DNA from: an uncultured Lachnospiraceae bacterium
Lineage (GTDB): Bacteria > Bacillota > Clostridia > Lachnospirales > Lachnospiraceae
DNA length: 35,562 nucleotides
Direction: 5' to 3'
NCBI GenBank assembly: GCA_910587765.1
Contig: CAJUNR010000044.1
Span: 1 to 35,562, forward strand
In this document: positions 8,154 to 16,240 of the stretch, piece after piece
Position numbering within the stretch: position 1 is the first letter of the stretch
How the letters are laid out: each line of letters begins with the position of its first letter
Made by a program: the position numbers and the translations under genes
The notes under the pieces: model-generated
What the model was told of the DNA's origin: nothing
The model's database searches: none
The model's input: the letters and a program-made list of their open reading frames with translations, nothing else

Positions 8154-10084
8154 GTCTCGTCGCTCTGCTCCTGATATTTTCCCACGCCCTGCAGCCGGAC
8201 GATCCGTTTTGCCTCCTCCGTCAGGAAGGAAACGGGCGGAAATGCACCGTGAATGTTATCGAGAAGCCAGTCCATGGAACCGATCTGTTCCGGAGGCATG
8301 ATCATGTGCTCCGCGTTGCGCAGTGTCCCGTCCTGGGAACGGATCTCGCATGAGAACGGATGGAACGCCCCGGAGCTGATGCTCTGCTTGATCTGTTCGA
8401 GCAGGCAGCAGGTGGCGGCCGGTATGTGCTTGGAGCAGATGACGTCGATCATTCCGGAAGAAAGTCCCCAGAAATAGTTGATGGACTTGTCGCGGCTCTG
8501 TTCCAGTCCTTTCTTCCAGACACCGTTTAAAATACTGGTAACGATGCGCTCGTAGAATTTTCCCCAGTGGCAGACCGGCATGGCCACATTGGTGATTTTG
8601 CCGTTCCGGATATCATAGAGTCCGAATTGTCTGGAACCGCGGGAAGGGCTTAAAAGATCCTGTCCGGACACATAGGAGATGTGCCGCGCGTCGAAGTAAT
8701 CTTCAATCTGGTTGTCCTTGACGCAGGACCATTCCAGATAGATGCACGCCTCCGGATTGACGGCTTTTACGCCCAGAGCGAAAGCGTTGATGCTGGCAGT
8801 GGCCCCGTAAATGGGGTAGTCTGCTACGTAGCCGATGACAGGCTCCCGGCTTAAAATGCCCGCCAGGATGCCGGTCAGATATTTTGCCTCATACATTCTG
8901 CCGTAGTAAGTGCGCAGATGTCCGAAGCTGGAGTTCAGCGAGCAGTTCAGGATGCGGACGGAAGGATATTTCAAAGCGGCCTTTACGCTGGCGTTCAACA
9001 GCTTGGGGCTGGTGGTGAAGATAACCGTACTGCCGGTTTCGACCGCTTCCCGGATTGCTTCGCTGCCCCTGTCAGGGTCGCCGTCCGTAACGGAGAAAGA
9101 GGTGGATACCCTGCCGGCGAGCGTTTCCTCCAGATAATGACGTCCGAGCTCGTGCCCGTAGGTCCAACTGGACTCTTCCGGCGTCCGGTCGTGGATAAAG
9201 GCGATCTTCAGAGGAGGGGAAGACAGAGGCAGGATCCGGTTCTTCAACGACTTTTCCTCGGATTTCTTCTCGGGCGCCATGACGAGCTCTACGCTTCTTT
9301 TCGCCGGATAGATCTGAAAATCCTTCCAGATGGCGGGAATCTCTTCCCGAAGTTCCTTGTAGGATTTTTTCAGAAGATCTTTGTATCCGTAGATTTCCAG
9401 ATAGGTTAAAAAAGCGTCTCCCGGTTTCAGCGGGAGATTATTTCCGCCCTTTTCTTCGTAAATGTCCAGAAAATGAATGTAGGAAGAATGAAAATCCATC
9501 TTCTCGTCGTCGGTCCACGGTTCGTCCGCGGTTTTCCCGAGAACGGAAAGCAGTCTGGCGTAGCAGCCTTCCTGGCTGAAATCCAGATAGTTGATGGAAG
9601 TGGTCCTGTAAAAGTCGAGAAATTCAAAATAGATCCGGTTCTCTTTCGAATCCGTCTTCCGGGGAACCAGTCTTGTGACGTTGGCCTGGATGCTCACGGC
9701 ATCCACATATTTGAGAACGCTGACCCGCTTGTTGCCCTCCACGACATAGAACCGATTCATAAACTCCACAGCCGTGATCGGATCCCGGATGCCTTCCTCC
9801 ATATGAGCGTTGTAGAGATTCATCCATTTGCGCGCGAACTCGGAGTTCTCCTCCAGAAGCGGCATGAAATTGCTGGCAAAGGCCTGCTTCCTGCCGGCGG
9901 TCTTGGTGCCGGCGATGGCGTTTAAGGGGATCTCAACCAGCCCCAGATCCACTTCGGAAGCGATCTCGGAGAAGGAAATCAGGTCGTCGAGTGCCTGCAG
10001 ATAGGGATAGGTTCCTTTGAAAAGTTGGGTGCGGTAGGTTTTCTGCGCCTTTTTCCGTGCTTTGATATATTCTGATACTGACAT
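8150..10084 (-). CDS. Cytoplasmic fusion of a ParB-like domain with a BMP/PnrA-type ligand-binding domain
   Basis: This 644-residue protein has two visible parts. Residues about 45-140 ('EIPLNAIAGTKTAGR' ... 'FYVVEGNKRVSVLKYVDA') resemble the ParB/sulfiredoxin nucleotide-binding fold, where the 'GNKR' at 117-120 sits at the position of the 'G.RR' box. Residues about 292-590 ('LKIAFIHDRTPEESSWTYGHELG', later 'IGYVADYPIYGATASINAFALGVKAVNP') look like BMP/PnrA-type substrate-binding proteins of nucleoside ABC transporters. No signal peptide or lipobox is present, and no permease or ATPase genes are nearby. It is therefore more likely an intracellular sensor than a transporter component. The start at 10084 has GAAAGGCGG upstream; a longer frame reaching 10165 begins inside a repeat and is rejected. 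Confidence 0.75.
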   Translation of the reverse strand: MSVSEYIKARKKAQKTYRTQLFKGTYPYLQALDDLISFSEIASEVDLGLVEIPLNAIAGTKTAGRKQAFASNFMPLLEENSEFARKWMNLYNAHMEEGIRDPITAVEFMNRFYVVEGNKRVSVLKYVDAVSIQANVTRLVPRKTDSKENRIYFEFLDFYRTTSINYLDFSQEGCYARLLSVLGKTADEPWTDDEKMDFHSSYIHFLDIYEEKGGNNLPLKPGDAFLTYLEIYGYKDLLKKSYKELREEIPAIWKDFQIYPAKRSVELVMAPEKKSEEKSLKNRILPLSSPPLKIAFIHDRTPEESSWTYGHELGRHYLEETLAGRVSTSFSVTDGDPDRGSEAIREAVETGSTVIFTTSPKLLNASVKAALKYPSVRILNCSLNSSFGHLRTYYGRMYEAKYLTGILAGILSREPVIGYVADYPIYGATASINAFALGVKAVNPEACIYLEWSCVKDNQIEDYFDARHISYVSGQDLLSPSRGSRQFGLYDIRNGKITNVAMPVCHWGKFYERIVTSILNGVWKKGLEQSRDKSINYFWGLSSGMIDVICSKHIPAATCCLLEQIKQSISSGAFHPFSCEIRSQDGTLRNAEHMIMPPEQIGSMDWLLDNIHGAFPPVSFLTEEAKRIVRLQGVGKYQEQSDET

Positions 10085-10117
10085 GATGGTAGTCCGCCTT
10101 TCAGGTTCCATATTTTC

Positions 10118-10329
10118 GTTATTTGTCACACTCACGTATCCGGACGCCCGGCGCGGGCTGATCATCCTTCAAGACCCCGCTCGCGCTTAATGAAGGGACG
10201 CAACGGTACTCTAATTCCCGCAGGGGCACTAAGGCACTCTTTTTGCGCCTTGGTGCCGGCGCCCTTCAATGGGTCTTTCAGGAAGATCAGTCCACGCCGG
10301 GCTGAAGGCCGGTATGCGTGAACAGAGAC
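10118..10329 (+). repeat. MITE-like palindromic repeat, copy A
   Basis: Near-full-length copy. The left arm contains CCAGACCCC-like and GCGCTTAATGAAGGGACG blocks; the right arm contains GGCGCCCTTCAATGGGTC and TTTCAGGAAGATC. The two arms form a long imperfect palindrome around a variable centre with its own hairpin (GGCACTAAGGC pairing with GCCTTGGTGCC). It is flanked by ATATTTTC (10110-10117) and GTATTTTC (10330-10337), a 7/8 match that could be a target duplication. Confidence 0.85.
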
Positions 10330-10344
10330 GTATTTTCTGTAGAA

Positions 10345-10350
10345 ATTATA
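10345..10350 (-). promoter_or_regulatory. Possible -10 box for the BMP-fusion gene
   Basis: The minus strand reads TATAAT here. The -35 position (10368-10373, TTCCCC) is poor, so this is a tentative promoter about 260 bases upstream of the start codon. Confidence 0.3.
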
Positions 10351-10457
10351 AGGGATATTTCTCAAAAGGGGAAGAGAAAAATGGTCGGTTTTCTGTAAAG
10401 ATTTTGTTTATTATGTGAAAAAAATGTCAGACTGCAGTCAGAAACGAAAAAAATGAC

Positions 10458-10486
10458 TTGAAAAAAGGCAGTCGTGTTGTTACAAT
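10458..10486 (+). promoter_or_regulatory. SigA-type promoter of the carboxyltransferase operon
   Basis: TTGAAA (10458-10463) and TACAAT (10481-10486) are separated by 17 bases and lie about 50 bases before the first gene's start codon. Confidence 0.75.
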
Positions 10487-10539
10487 TAGAATCGGCAGAC
10501 CTTGGGTTAACATTAATGAAATATAATGGAGGAGTAAAA

Positions 10540-11976
10540 ATGAGTAATTCGGCACAGAGCTTGGCAGGTAAGAGGATCAACGCCTTACTTGACGAGAACA
10601 GTTTTGTTGAGATCGGCGCAGCGGTTACAGCGCGCGCCACGGATTTCAATATGAACAACACGGACACGCCATCCGACGGTGTCATGACCGGGTATGGCGT
10701 CATTAACGGCAGTCTCGTGTATGTGTACAGCCAGGACGCTTCCGTACTGGGAGGCTCCATGGGCGAGATGCACGCAAAGAAGATTGCCAGGATTTATGAT
10801 ATGGCAATGAAGATGGGAGCCCCTGTCATCGGACTTGTGGACTGTGCGGGTCTGAGACTTCAGGAGGCTTCTGACGCGTTAAACGCTTTTGGCGAGCTGT
10901 ATCTGAAGCAGGCCCTGGCATCCGGCGTTGTGCCGCAGATTACGGCAGTCTTCGGAAGCTGCGGCGGAGGTATGGCAGTGGCGTCCGCAATGTCTGATTT
11001 TACTTTCATGGAGAGCAAAAAGGCGAGACTGTTTGTAAATTCCCCCAATGCACTGGAAGGAAACGAAGTGTCCAGATGCGATACGGCCGGTGCGGCGTTC
11101 CAGAGCACGGAAGCGGGGATCGTGGATGTGGTGGCGGAGGAGTCGGAGCTGATCGCAAAAATCCGCGAACTGATCTCCCTGCTTCCGGCGAACAATGAAG
11201 ACGACCTGTCCTATATGGACTGCGACGACGACCTGAACAGAGTGTGCGCGGACCTCGAGGCTTCCGCAGGCGATCCGGCGCTGGCGCTTCCCATGATCTC
11301 GGATTCTCATATTTTCTTTGAGACCAGAGCGGATTATGCGAAGGATATGGTGACCGGTTTTATCAAACTGAACGGGACGACGGTAGGCGCGGTGGCGAAC
11401 CGCACAGTATTATATGATGAGGAAGGAAACCGGGCGGAGGAATTTAAGGCGGAGCTGTCCGCGAGAGGCTGCGAGAAGGCGGCGAAGTTTGTGAGATTTT
11501 GCGACGCGTTCAACATTCCGGTGCTGACCCTCACGGATGCGTGCGGGTTCCGGGCTTCCAAATGTACGGAGAAAAAGATAGCGAAAGCGGCGGCGGCGCT
11601 GACCAGCGCGTTTGCCGAGGCTACGGTTCCCAAAGTAAACGTCGTGACGGGAAAGGCTTACGGCAGCGCTTACGTGATTATGAACAGCAAAGGGCTGGGA
11701 GCGGATTTTGTATACGCATGGCCGAAAGCCGAGATCGGCATGATGGATGCGAAGCTTGCGGCGAAAATCATGTACGCGGACGCGGATGCGGCGGAGCTGA
11801 AGGAAAAGGCGAAAGCCTATGCACAGCTTCAGAACAACGCGGCTTCCGCGGCGAAGAGAGGCTACGTGGATACGGTCATTGAAGCGCAGGATACAAGGAA
11901 ATATGTGATCGGGGCATTCGAGATGCTGTTTACCAAGAGGGAAGACCGGCCGGACAAAAAACATGGAACCATTTAA
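10540..11976 (+). CDS. Acyl-CoA carboxyltransferase subunit (MmdA/12S-like)
   Basis: This 478-residue carboxyltransferase of the crotonase superfamily moves a carboxyl group between an acyl-CoA (methylmalonyl-CoA in the best-known relatives) and biotin on a carrier protein. Visible family segments are 'SQDASVLGGSMGEMHAKKI' and 'GSCGGGMAV' in the N-terminal half, and 'LTDACGFRAS' and 'VVTGKAYGSAYVIM' in the C-terminal half, which are the two CoA- and biotin-binding lobes. It is somewhat shorter than typical MmdA (about 510) and lacks the usual N-terminal 'KLTARERI' stretch, so the exact acyl-CoA is uncertain. GGAGG (10528-10532) fixes the start. It is the first gene of a five-gene operon with a carrier and a membrane pump. 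Confidence 0.85.
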   Translation: MSNSAQSLAGKRINALLDENSFVEIGAAVTARATDFNMNNTDTPSDGVMTGYGVINGSLVYVYSQDASVLGGSMGEMHAKKIARIYDMAMKMGAPVIGLVDCAGLRLQEASDALNAFGELYLKQALASGVVPQITAVFGSCGGGMAVASAMSDFTFMESKKARLFVNSPNALEGNEVSRCDTAGAAFQSTEAGIVDVVAEESELIAKIRELISLLPANNEDDLSYMDCDDDLNRVCADLEASAGDPALALPMISDSHIFFETRADYAKDMVTGFIKLNGTTVGAVANRTVLYDEEGNRAEEFKAELSARGCEKAAKFVRFCDAFNIPVLTLTDACGFRASKCTEKKIAKAAAALTSAFAEATVPKVNVVTGKAYGSAYVIMNSKGLGADFVYAWPKAEIGMMDAKLAAKIMYADADAAELKEKAKAYAQLQNNAASAAKRGYVDTVIEAQDTRKYVIGAFEMLFTKREDRPDKKHGTI

Positions 11977-11992
11977 AACGAGGTGAATCATT

Positions 11993-12799
11993 ATGAAGCA
12001 AACTATAAGAAAGATCCTTGCAGCGCTGGTTCTTGCCGTATCTGTGCTCGGATTGACTGCCTGTGGGAGCGCGGCTTCCGCCGACCAGCAGATGGAATAT
12101 GATCAGGCGCAGCTCCAGTCTGTGACCGATTATCTGATTACACTCTGGCAGAGTATGCCGGAGGAAGGGCTCCGGCAGTATGCGCAGATGGACAAGGAAG
12201 ATATCCAGATGATGCTCGACGCCTATGGGCTTCCGTTTACGGCCGATGCGTTTTCAACGGCGTTCGCAGGGTATGCGGGTTCTGTGGAGGAGTTGGGAGC
12301 GTATGTTTCCACAGACGGTTATGAGGAGCCGGAGGTAAAAGGAGACGAGGTGACCTTCGCGGCGAATCTGACCTATGAGAAGCGTACGGCAAGGCTGTCC
12401 CTGGTATTTAATAAGAGGGGAGTGGTAGAGTCCGTGACGCTGGATCCGAAATACAGCACAGGGGAGATCCTGAAAAAAGCAGGCATGAATACGATTCTCG
12501 GCATGGGAACCGTGTTCATCGTTCTGATCTTTATCAGCCTTGTGATCTACTGCTTTAACTTTATCCCCGGCAACCGGGCGCCCAAACAGGAGGAAAAGCC
12601 GGCTCCGAAACCGAGACCCGCGAAGAAGGCGGCGCCGAGACATCCGGCGCACGGCCATGGCGACGGAAACCTTGTGGATGACGGAGAACTGGTGGCGGCA
12701 ATTACGGCGGCGATCTGCGCATACAGCGGTACGTCTGCGGAGGGCTTTGTAGTCCGTTCCATCCGGCGTGCGGAACCGTCCAGATGGAAGAAAGATTAA
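11993..12799 (+). CDS. OadG-family (gamma-type) subunit with a lipoprotein N-terminus
   Basis: This 268-residue membrane subunit begins with a lipoprotein signal peptide ending in the lipobox L-T-A-C24. An extracytoplasmic domain of about 135 residues follows, then one transmembrane helix (about 166-190, 'ILGMGTVFIVLIFISLVIYCFNF'). A Pro/Lys/Ala-rich linker comes next, and a C-terminal 'DGELVAAITAAICAYSG..EGFVVRSIRR' motif typical of OadG-domain proteins of gut Clostridia. OadG subunits help assemble the alpha, beta and carrier subunits of Na+ decarboxylase pumps at the membrane. Known OadG proteins are often under 100 residues, so the secreted N-terminal domain is extra. GAGGTGA at 11980-11986 is the ribosome site, and the gap from the previous gene is 16 bases. 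Confidence 0.75.
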   Translation: MKQTIRKILAALVLAVSVLGLTACGSAASADQQMEYDQAQLQSVTDYLITLWQSMPEEGLRQYAQMDKEDIQMMLDAYGLPFTADAFSTAFAGYAGSVEELGAYVSTDGYEEPEVKGDEVTFAANLTYEKRTARLSLVFNKRGVVESVTLDPKYSTGEILKKAGMNTILGMGTVFIVLIFISLVIYCFNFIPGNRAPKQEEKPAPKPRPAKKAAPRHPAHGHGDGNLVDDGELVAAITAAICAYSGTSAEGFVVRSIRRAEPSRWKKD

Positions 12800-12847
12800 T
12801 GATATAGCAAAGAAAATATTGGAATTTTGACAGGAGGAATATTGAAG

Positions 12848-13216
12848 ATGAAAAATTATACCATTACCGTAAACGGCACCGTATATGACGTAACTGTAGA
12901 GGAAGGCGGAGCAGGAAGCGCACCGGTCCGCGCGGCGGCTCCCAAGGCGGCTCCCCAGGCTCCGGCGCCGGCGGCGGCTCCCGCTCCGGCAGGAGATGCG
13001 GGTTCCATCGAGGTGAGCGCGTCCGTTCCGGGCAAGGTGTTCAAGGTGGAGGCGAGCGTCGGACAGGCGGTCAAAGCCGGTGATCCGATCATCATTCTGG
13101 AGGCGATGAAGATGGAGATTCCGGTAGTGGCTCCGGAAGACGGAACGGTTGCAAGTATTGACGTATCCGTAGGCGACGCGGTAGAATCCGGTGATGTATT
13201 GGCTACGCTGAACTAA
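12848..13216 (+). CDS. Biotin carboxyl carrier protein
   Basis: This 122-residue biotinyl-domain protein carries carboxyl groups between the carboxyltransferases and the membrane pump. The biotinylation motif 'EAMKMEI' places the modified residue at Lys88. The N-terminus ('YTITVNGTVYDVTVEEG') is followed by an Ala/Pro-rich flexible linker (about 22-52), as in the gamma/delta-type subunits of decarboxylases. An AGGAGG site (12832-12837) supports the start at 12848 over an ATG at 12827. The downstream OadA homologue lacks its own biotin domain, which fits a separate carrier. Confidence 0.93.
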   Translation: MKNYTITVNGTVYDVTVEEGGAGSAPVRAAAPKAAPQAPAPAAAPAPAGDAGSIEVSASVPGKVFKVEASVGQAVKAGDPIIILEAMKMEIPVVAPEDGTVASIDVSVGDAVESGDVLATLN

Positions 13217-13262
13217 GGCGGACAATCGGCTGATACGTGAATAAATCATTGGAGGTTACAAT

Positions 13263-14414
13263 ATGAGTTATATTGCTGATACATTGGGAAACCTCGTGCA
13301 TCAGACAGCGTTTTTCAACCTGACCTGGGGCAATTATGTCATGATTGCCGTTGCATGCGTGTTTCTTTATCTGGCTATCGCAAAGGAATATGAACCTCTG
13401 CTTCTGGTTCCTATTTCCTTTGGCATGCTTCTGGTAAATATTTACCCGGATATTATGCTTAGTATCGAAGATTCCGCCAACGGCGTGGGCGGTCTGCTTC
13501 ATTATTTTTATCTGATGGACGAGTGGGCGATCCTTCCCTCGCTCATCTTCATGGGTGTGGGCGCCATGACGGATTTCGGTCCCCTGATTGCGAATCCCAA
13601 GAGCTTCCTCCTGGGCGCATCCGCACAGTTCGGCATCTTCGCCGCGTATCTCGGCGCTATGGCGCTTGGCTTCAGCGATAAAGCGGCGGCGGCGATCTCC
13701 ATCATCGGCGGTGCGGACGGTCCTACGTCCATCTTTCTGGCGGGAAAACTGCAGCAGACAGCGATTATGGGTCCGATTGCGGTGGCGGCGTATTCCTATA
13801 TGTCGCTGGTGCCGATCATTCAGCCGCCGATTATGAAGCTTTTGACGACGGAAGAGGAGCGGAAGATCAAGATGGAGCAGCTTCGCCCCGTATCCAAGCT
13901 GGAGAAGATCCTGTTCCCGATTATTGTTACGATCATCGTATCCCTGATTCTGCCGACGACGGCTCCTCTCGTAGGAATGCTGATGCTTGGCAATCTGTTC
14001 CGGGAGAGCGGTGTGGTCCGTCAGTTGACGGAGACGGCTTCCAATGCGCTGATGTACATTGTCGTTATCCTTCTGGGAACCTCCGTCGGCGCGACGACCA
14101 GCGCGGAGGCGTTCCTGAACTGGGATACGCTCAAGATCGTTGCGCTTGGTCTGGTGGCATTTGCGTTCGGTACGGCCGCGGGCGTTCTGTTCGGAAAACT
14201 GATGTGCAGGGTGACCGGAGGAAAGGTCAATCCTCTGATCGGTTCCGCGGGCGTATCGGCAGTGCCGATGGCGGCGCGCGTATCTCAGAAAGTCGGAGCG
14301 GAGGCAGATCCGACCAATTTCCTTCTGATGCACGCAATGGGACCGAATGTGGCGGGCGTAATCGGTACTGCGGTGGCAGCCGGTACGTTTATGGCTATCT
14401 TTGGAGTAATGTAA
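13263..14414 (+). CDS. Na+-translocating decarboxylase beta subunit (OadB/MmdB/GcdB family)
   Basis: This 383-residue polytopic membrane protein decarboxylates carboxybiotin and exports Na+ with the energy released. Family signatures are 'GGADGPTSIFLAGKL' (near residues 153-167), 'LLTTEEERKIKMEQLRPVSKLEKILFPI' and 'NPLIGSAGVSAVPMAARVSQ' near the C-terminus; the conserved Asp in the first of these is part of the ion path in studied homologues. About nine to eleven hydrophobic segments are visible. GGAGG at 13251-13255 marks the start. It is the fourth gene of the operon; the carrier ends 46 bases earlier. Confidence 0.95.
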   Translation: MSYIADTLGNLVHQTAFFNLTWGNYVMIAVACVFLYLAIAKEYEPLLLVPISFGMLLVNIYPDIMLSIEDSANGVGGLLHYFYLMDEWAILPSLIFMGVGAMTDFGPLIANPKSFLLGASAQFGIFAAYLGAMALGFSDKAAAAISIIGGADGPTSIFLAGKLQQTAIMGPIAVAAYSYMSLVPIIQPPIMKLLTTEEERKIKMEQLRPVSKLEKILFPIIVTIIVSLILPTTAPLVGMLMLGNLFRESGVVRQLTETASNALMYIVVILLGTSVGATTSAEAFLNWDTLKIVALGLVAFAFGTAAGVLFGKLMCRVTGGKVNPLIGSAGVSAVPMAARVSQKVGAEADPTNFLLMHAMGPNVAGVIGTAVAAGTFMAIFGVM

Positions 14415-14441
14415 CAGGTAAGAAAATAGGAGGATTCAATT

Positions 14442-15854
14442 ATGAGTGATACGGCGAAAATGCCAATTAAGATAACAGAGACCATCCTGCGCGATGCGCA
14501 TCAGTCTCTGATCGCGACCCGTATGAGCACCGAGCAGATGCTCCCGATCGTGGAGAAGCTGGATCAGGTAGGCTATCATTCCCTGGAGTGCTGGGGCGGC
14601 GCTACGTTCGATGCCTCTCTTCGTTTCCTGAAGGAAGATCCGTGGGAGAGACTGCGCCAGATCAAGGCAAGAGCGAAGAACACCAAACTGCAGATGCTGT
14701 TCCGTGGCCAGAATATCCTCGGATACCGTCCTTACGGGGACGACGTGGTGGAATATTTTGTGCAGAAATCCATTGCCAACGGAATTGATATTATCCGTAT
14801 CTTTGACTGCCTGAACGATTTGCGCAATCTGGAGACGGCAGTGAAAGCTTCCAATAAAGAGGGCGGGCACGCGCAGATCGCGCTTTCCTACACTTTGGGC
14901 GACGCCTACACGCTGGAGTACTGGACCGGCATTGCGAAGGAGATCGAGGAGATGGGCGCAAGCTCCATCTGTATCAAGGATATGGCCGGCCTTCTGCTTC
15001 CGTACGAGGCGACGAAGCTGGTGAAGGCGCTCAAGGAGACAGTGAAGATTCCGATTCAGCTTCATACGCATTACACCTCCGGCGTGGCGTCCATGACCTA
15101 TCTGAAGGCCGTGGAAGCGGGCGTGGATGTGATCGACTGTGCGATGTCCCCGTTTGCGTTGGGGACTTCTCAGCCGGCTACCGAGGTTATGGTGGAGACG
15201 TTCAAAGGAACGCCGTATGATACCGGCTTTGATCAGAATCTGCTGGCGGAGATCGCGGACTATTTCCGCCCGATCCGCGACGAGGCGCTGGAGAGCGGCC
15301 TTCTGAACCCGAAGAATCTGGGCGTCAACATCAAGACGCTGCTGTACCAGGTGCCGGGAGGCATGCTTTCCAATCTTACTTCCCAGCTCAAGGAGCAGCA
15401 TGCGGAGGACAAATACTACGAAGTGCTGGAAGAGGTTCCGCGTGTGCGTAAAGATCTGGGCGAGTGTCCGCTTGTCACCCCGTCCTCGCAGATTGTCGGT
15501 ACGCAGGCGGTGTTCAACGTGCTGATGGGCGAGCGCTACAAGATGGTGACCAAGGAGACGAAGGCGGTTCTGTCCGGACGCTACGGCAGAACGGTGAAAC
15601 CGTTTAATCCGGAAGTTCAGAAGAAGTGTATCGGCGACGAGGAGATCATTACCTGCCGTCCGGCGGATCTGGTGGGCAACGAGCTTGATACGCTGGAAGC
15701 GGAGATGGCGCAGTACAAGGAGCAGGACGAGGACGTGCTGTCCTATGCGCTGTTCCCGCAGGTCGCGATGGACTTCTTCAAATACAGGGAAGCGCAGAAG
15801 ACCAAAGTGGACGCGACGGTCGCGGATACCGACAACGGAGCGTATCCCGTATAA
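14442..15854 (+). CDS. Oxaloacetate decarboxylase alpha / pyruvate carboxyltransferase (5S-like) subunit
   Basis: This 470-residue carboxyltransferase transfers CO2 between oxaloacetate and biotin. The TIM-barrel active site is recognisable from 'ETILRDAHQSLIATRM', 'FRGQNILGYRPYGDDVV', 'IKDMAGLL' and the metal-binding 'HTHYTSG' segment. The C-terminal PYC_OADA domain contains 'PGGMLSNLTSQLKEQ'. It ends without the C-terminal biotin-binding domain found in longer OadA proteins, so it must use the carrier encoded at 12848. AGGAGG (14428-14433) precedes the start. It is the last gene of the operon and is followed by a repeat in reverse orientation. Confidence 0.95.
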   Translation: MSDTAKMPIKITETILRDAHQSLIATRMSTEQMLPIVEKLDQVGYHSLECWGGATFDASLRFLKEDPWERLRQIKARAKNTKLQMLFRGQNILGYRPYGDDVVEYFVQKSIANGIDIIRIFDCLNDLRNLETAVKASNKEGGHAQIALSYTLGDAYTLEYWTGIAKEIEEMGASSICIKDMAGLLLPYEATKLVKALKETVKIPIQLHTHYTSGVASMTYLKAVEAGVDVIDCAMSPFALGTSQPATEVMVETFKGTPYDTGFDQNLLAEIADYFRPIRDEALESGLLNPKNLGVNIKTLLYQVPGGMLSNLTSQLKEQHAEDKYYEVLEEVPRVRKDLGECPLVTPSSQIVGTQAVFNVLMGERYKMVTKETKAVLSGRYGRTVKPFNPEVQKKCIGDEEIITCRPADLVGNELDTLEAEMAQYKEQDEDVLSYALFPQVAMDFFKYREAQKTKVDATVADTDNGAYPV

Positions 15855-16240
15855 GAAAGAAAATTTGTCACTTTTCATACCTATGCTGGTTTCAGCCTGA
15901 TGCGGGCAGATTTTCCTGAAAGACCCATTGAAGGGTGCCGACACCAGGGCACGAAAAGCGTGCCTTGATGCCCCTTCGAGGATTTAATTACCGCTGCGTC
16001 CCTTCATTAAGCGCGAGCGGGGTCTGGAAGGATAATCTGCCCGCATCGGGCGTCCGGGTGGAATAGATGTGAAAAGTGACAATACTTTCGGGGAAAACAG
16101 ACGGGAGAAATGTCGATTCCTACATAATGTACAATCACATGAAGAAAAAAATATGATATGATAGATCGTAGAAAATTTAACAGTATTTGTCCGGACACGG
16201 GGTTTCGTCCGTACCGAGGCAAAAAACAGGAGGGGTATCA
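15855..16240. other. Intergenic region between oadA-like and fnt-like genes
   Basis: It is filled mostly by repeat copy B (15867-16080). The remaining 160 bases hold a possible -10 box TATGAT at 16157-16162 with no good -35. I see no gene here. Confidence 0.55.
15867..16080 (-). repeat. MITE-like palindromic repeat, copy B (reverse orientation)
   Basis: It begins GTCACTTTTCA and ends TGAAAAGTGAC, a perfect 11-base terminal inverted repeat. Inside, GCCTGATGCGGGCAGATTTT pairs with the near-identical block ending ATCTGCCCGCATCGGGC. The block order (CCCATTGAAGGG before CGTCCCTTCATTAAGCGC) shows it is inverted relative to copies A, C and E. No convincing target duplication is seen. Confidence 0.85.

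Larger units (their letters stand above)
10085..10539. other. Divergent intergenic region between the BMP-fusion gene and the carboxyltransferase operon
   Basis: These 455 bases hold a MITE-like repeat (10118-10329), a possible minus-strand -10 box at 10345-10350 and a good plus-strand promoter at 10458-10486. I see no gene in it. If the minus-strand start is used, the whole repeat is transcribed as the leader of the BMP-fusion mRNA. Confidence 0.6.

Noticed and set aside
8150..10165. Longer start (10165) for the BMP-fusion gene
   Set aside because: The added residues are encoded inside the mobile repeat and lack a ribosome site; the ATG at 10084 has one.
14436..15944. 502-codon minus-strand open frame opposite the oadA-like gene
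   Set aside because: It mirrors the codon bias of a clear family member on the plus strand, has a Arg/His/Leu-rich product without motifs and runs into a repeat.
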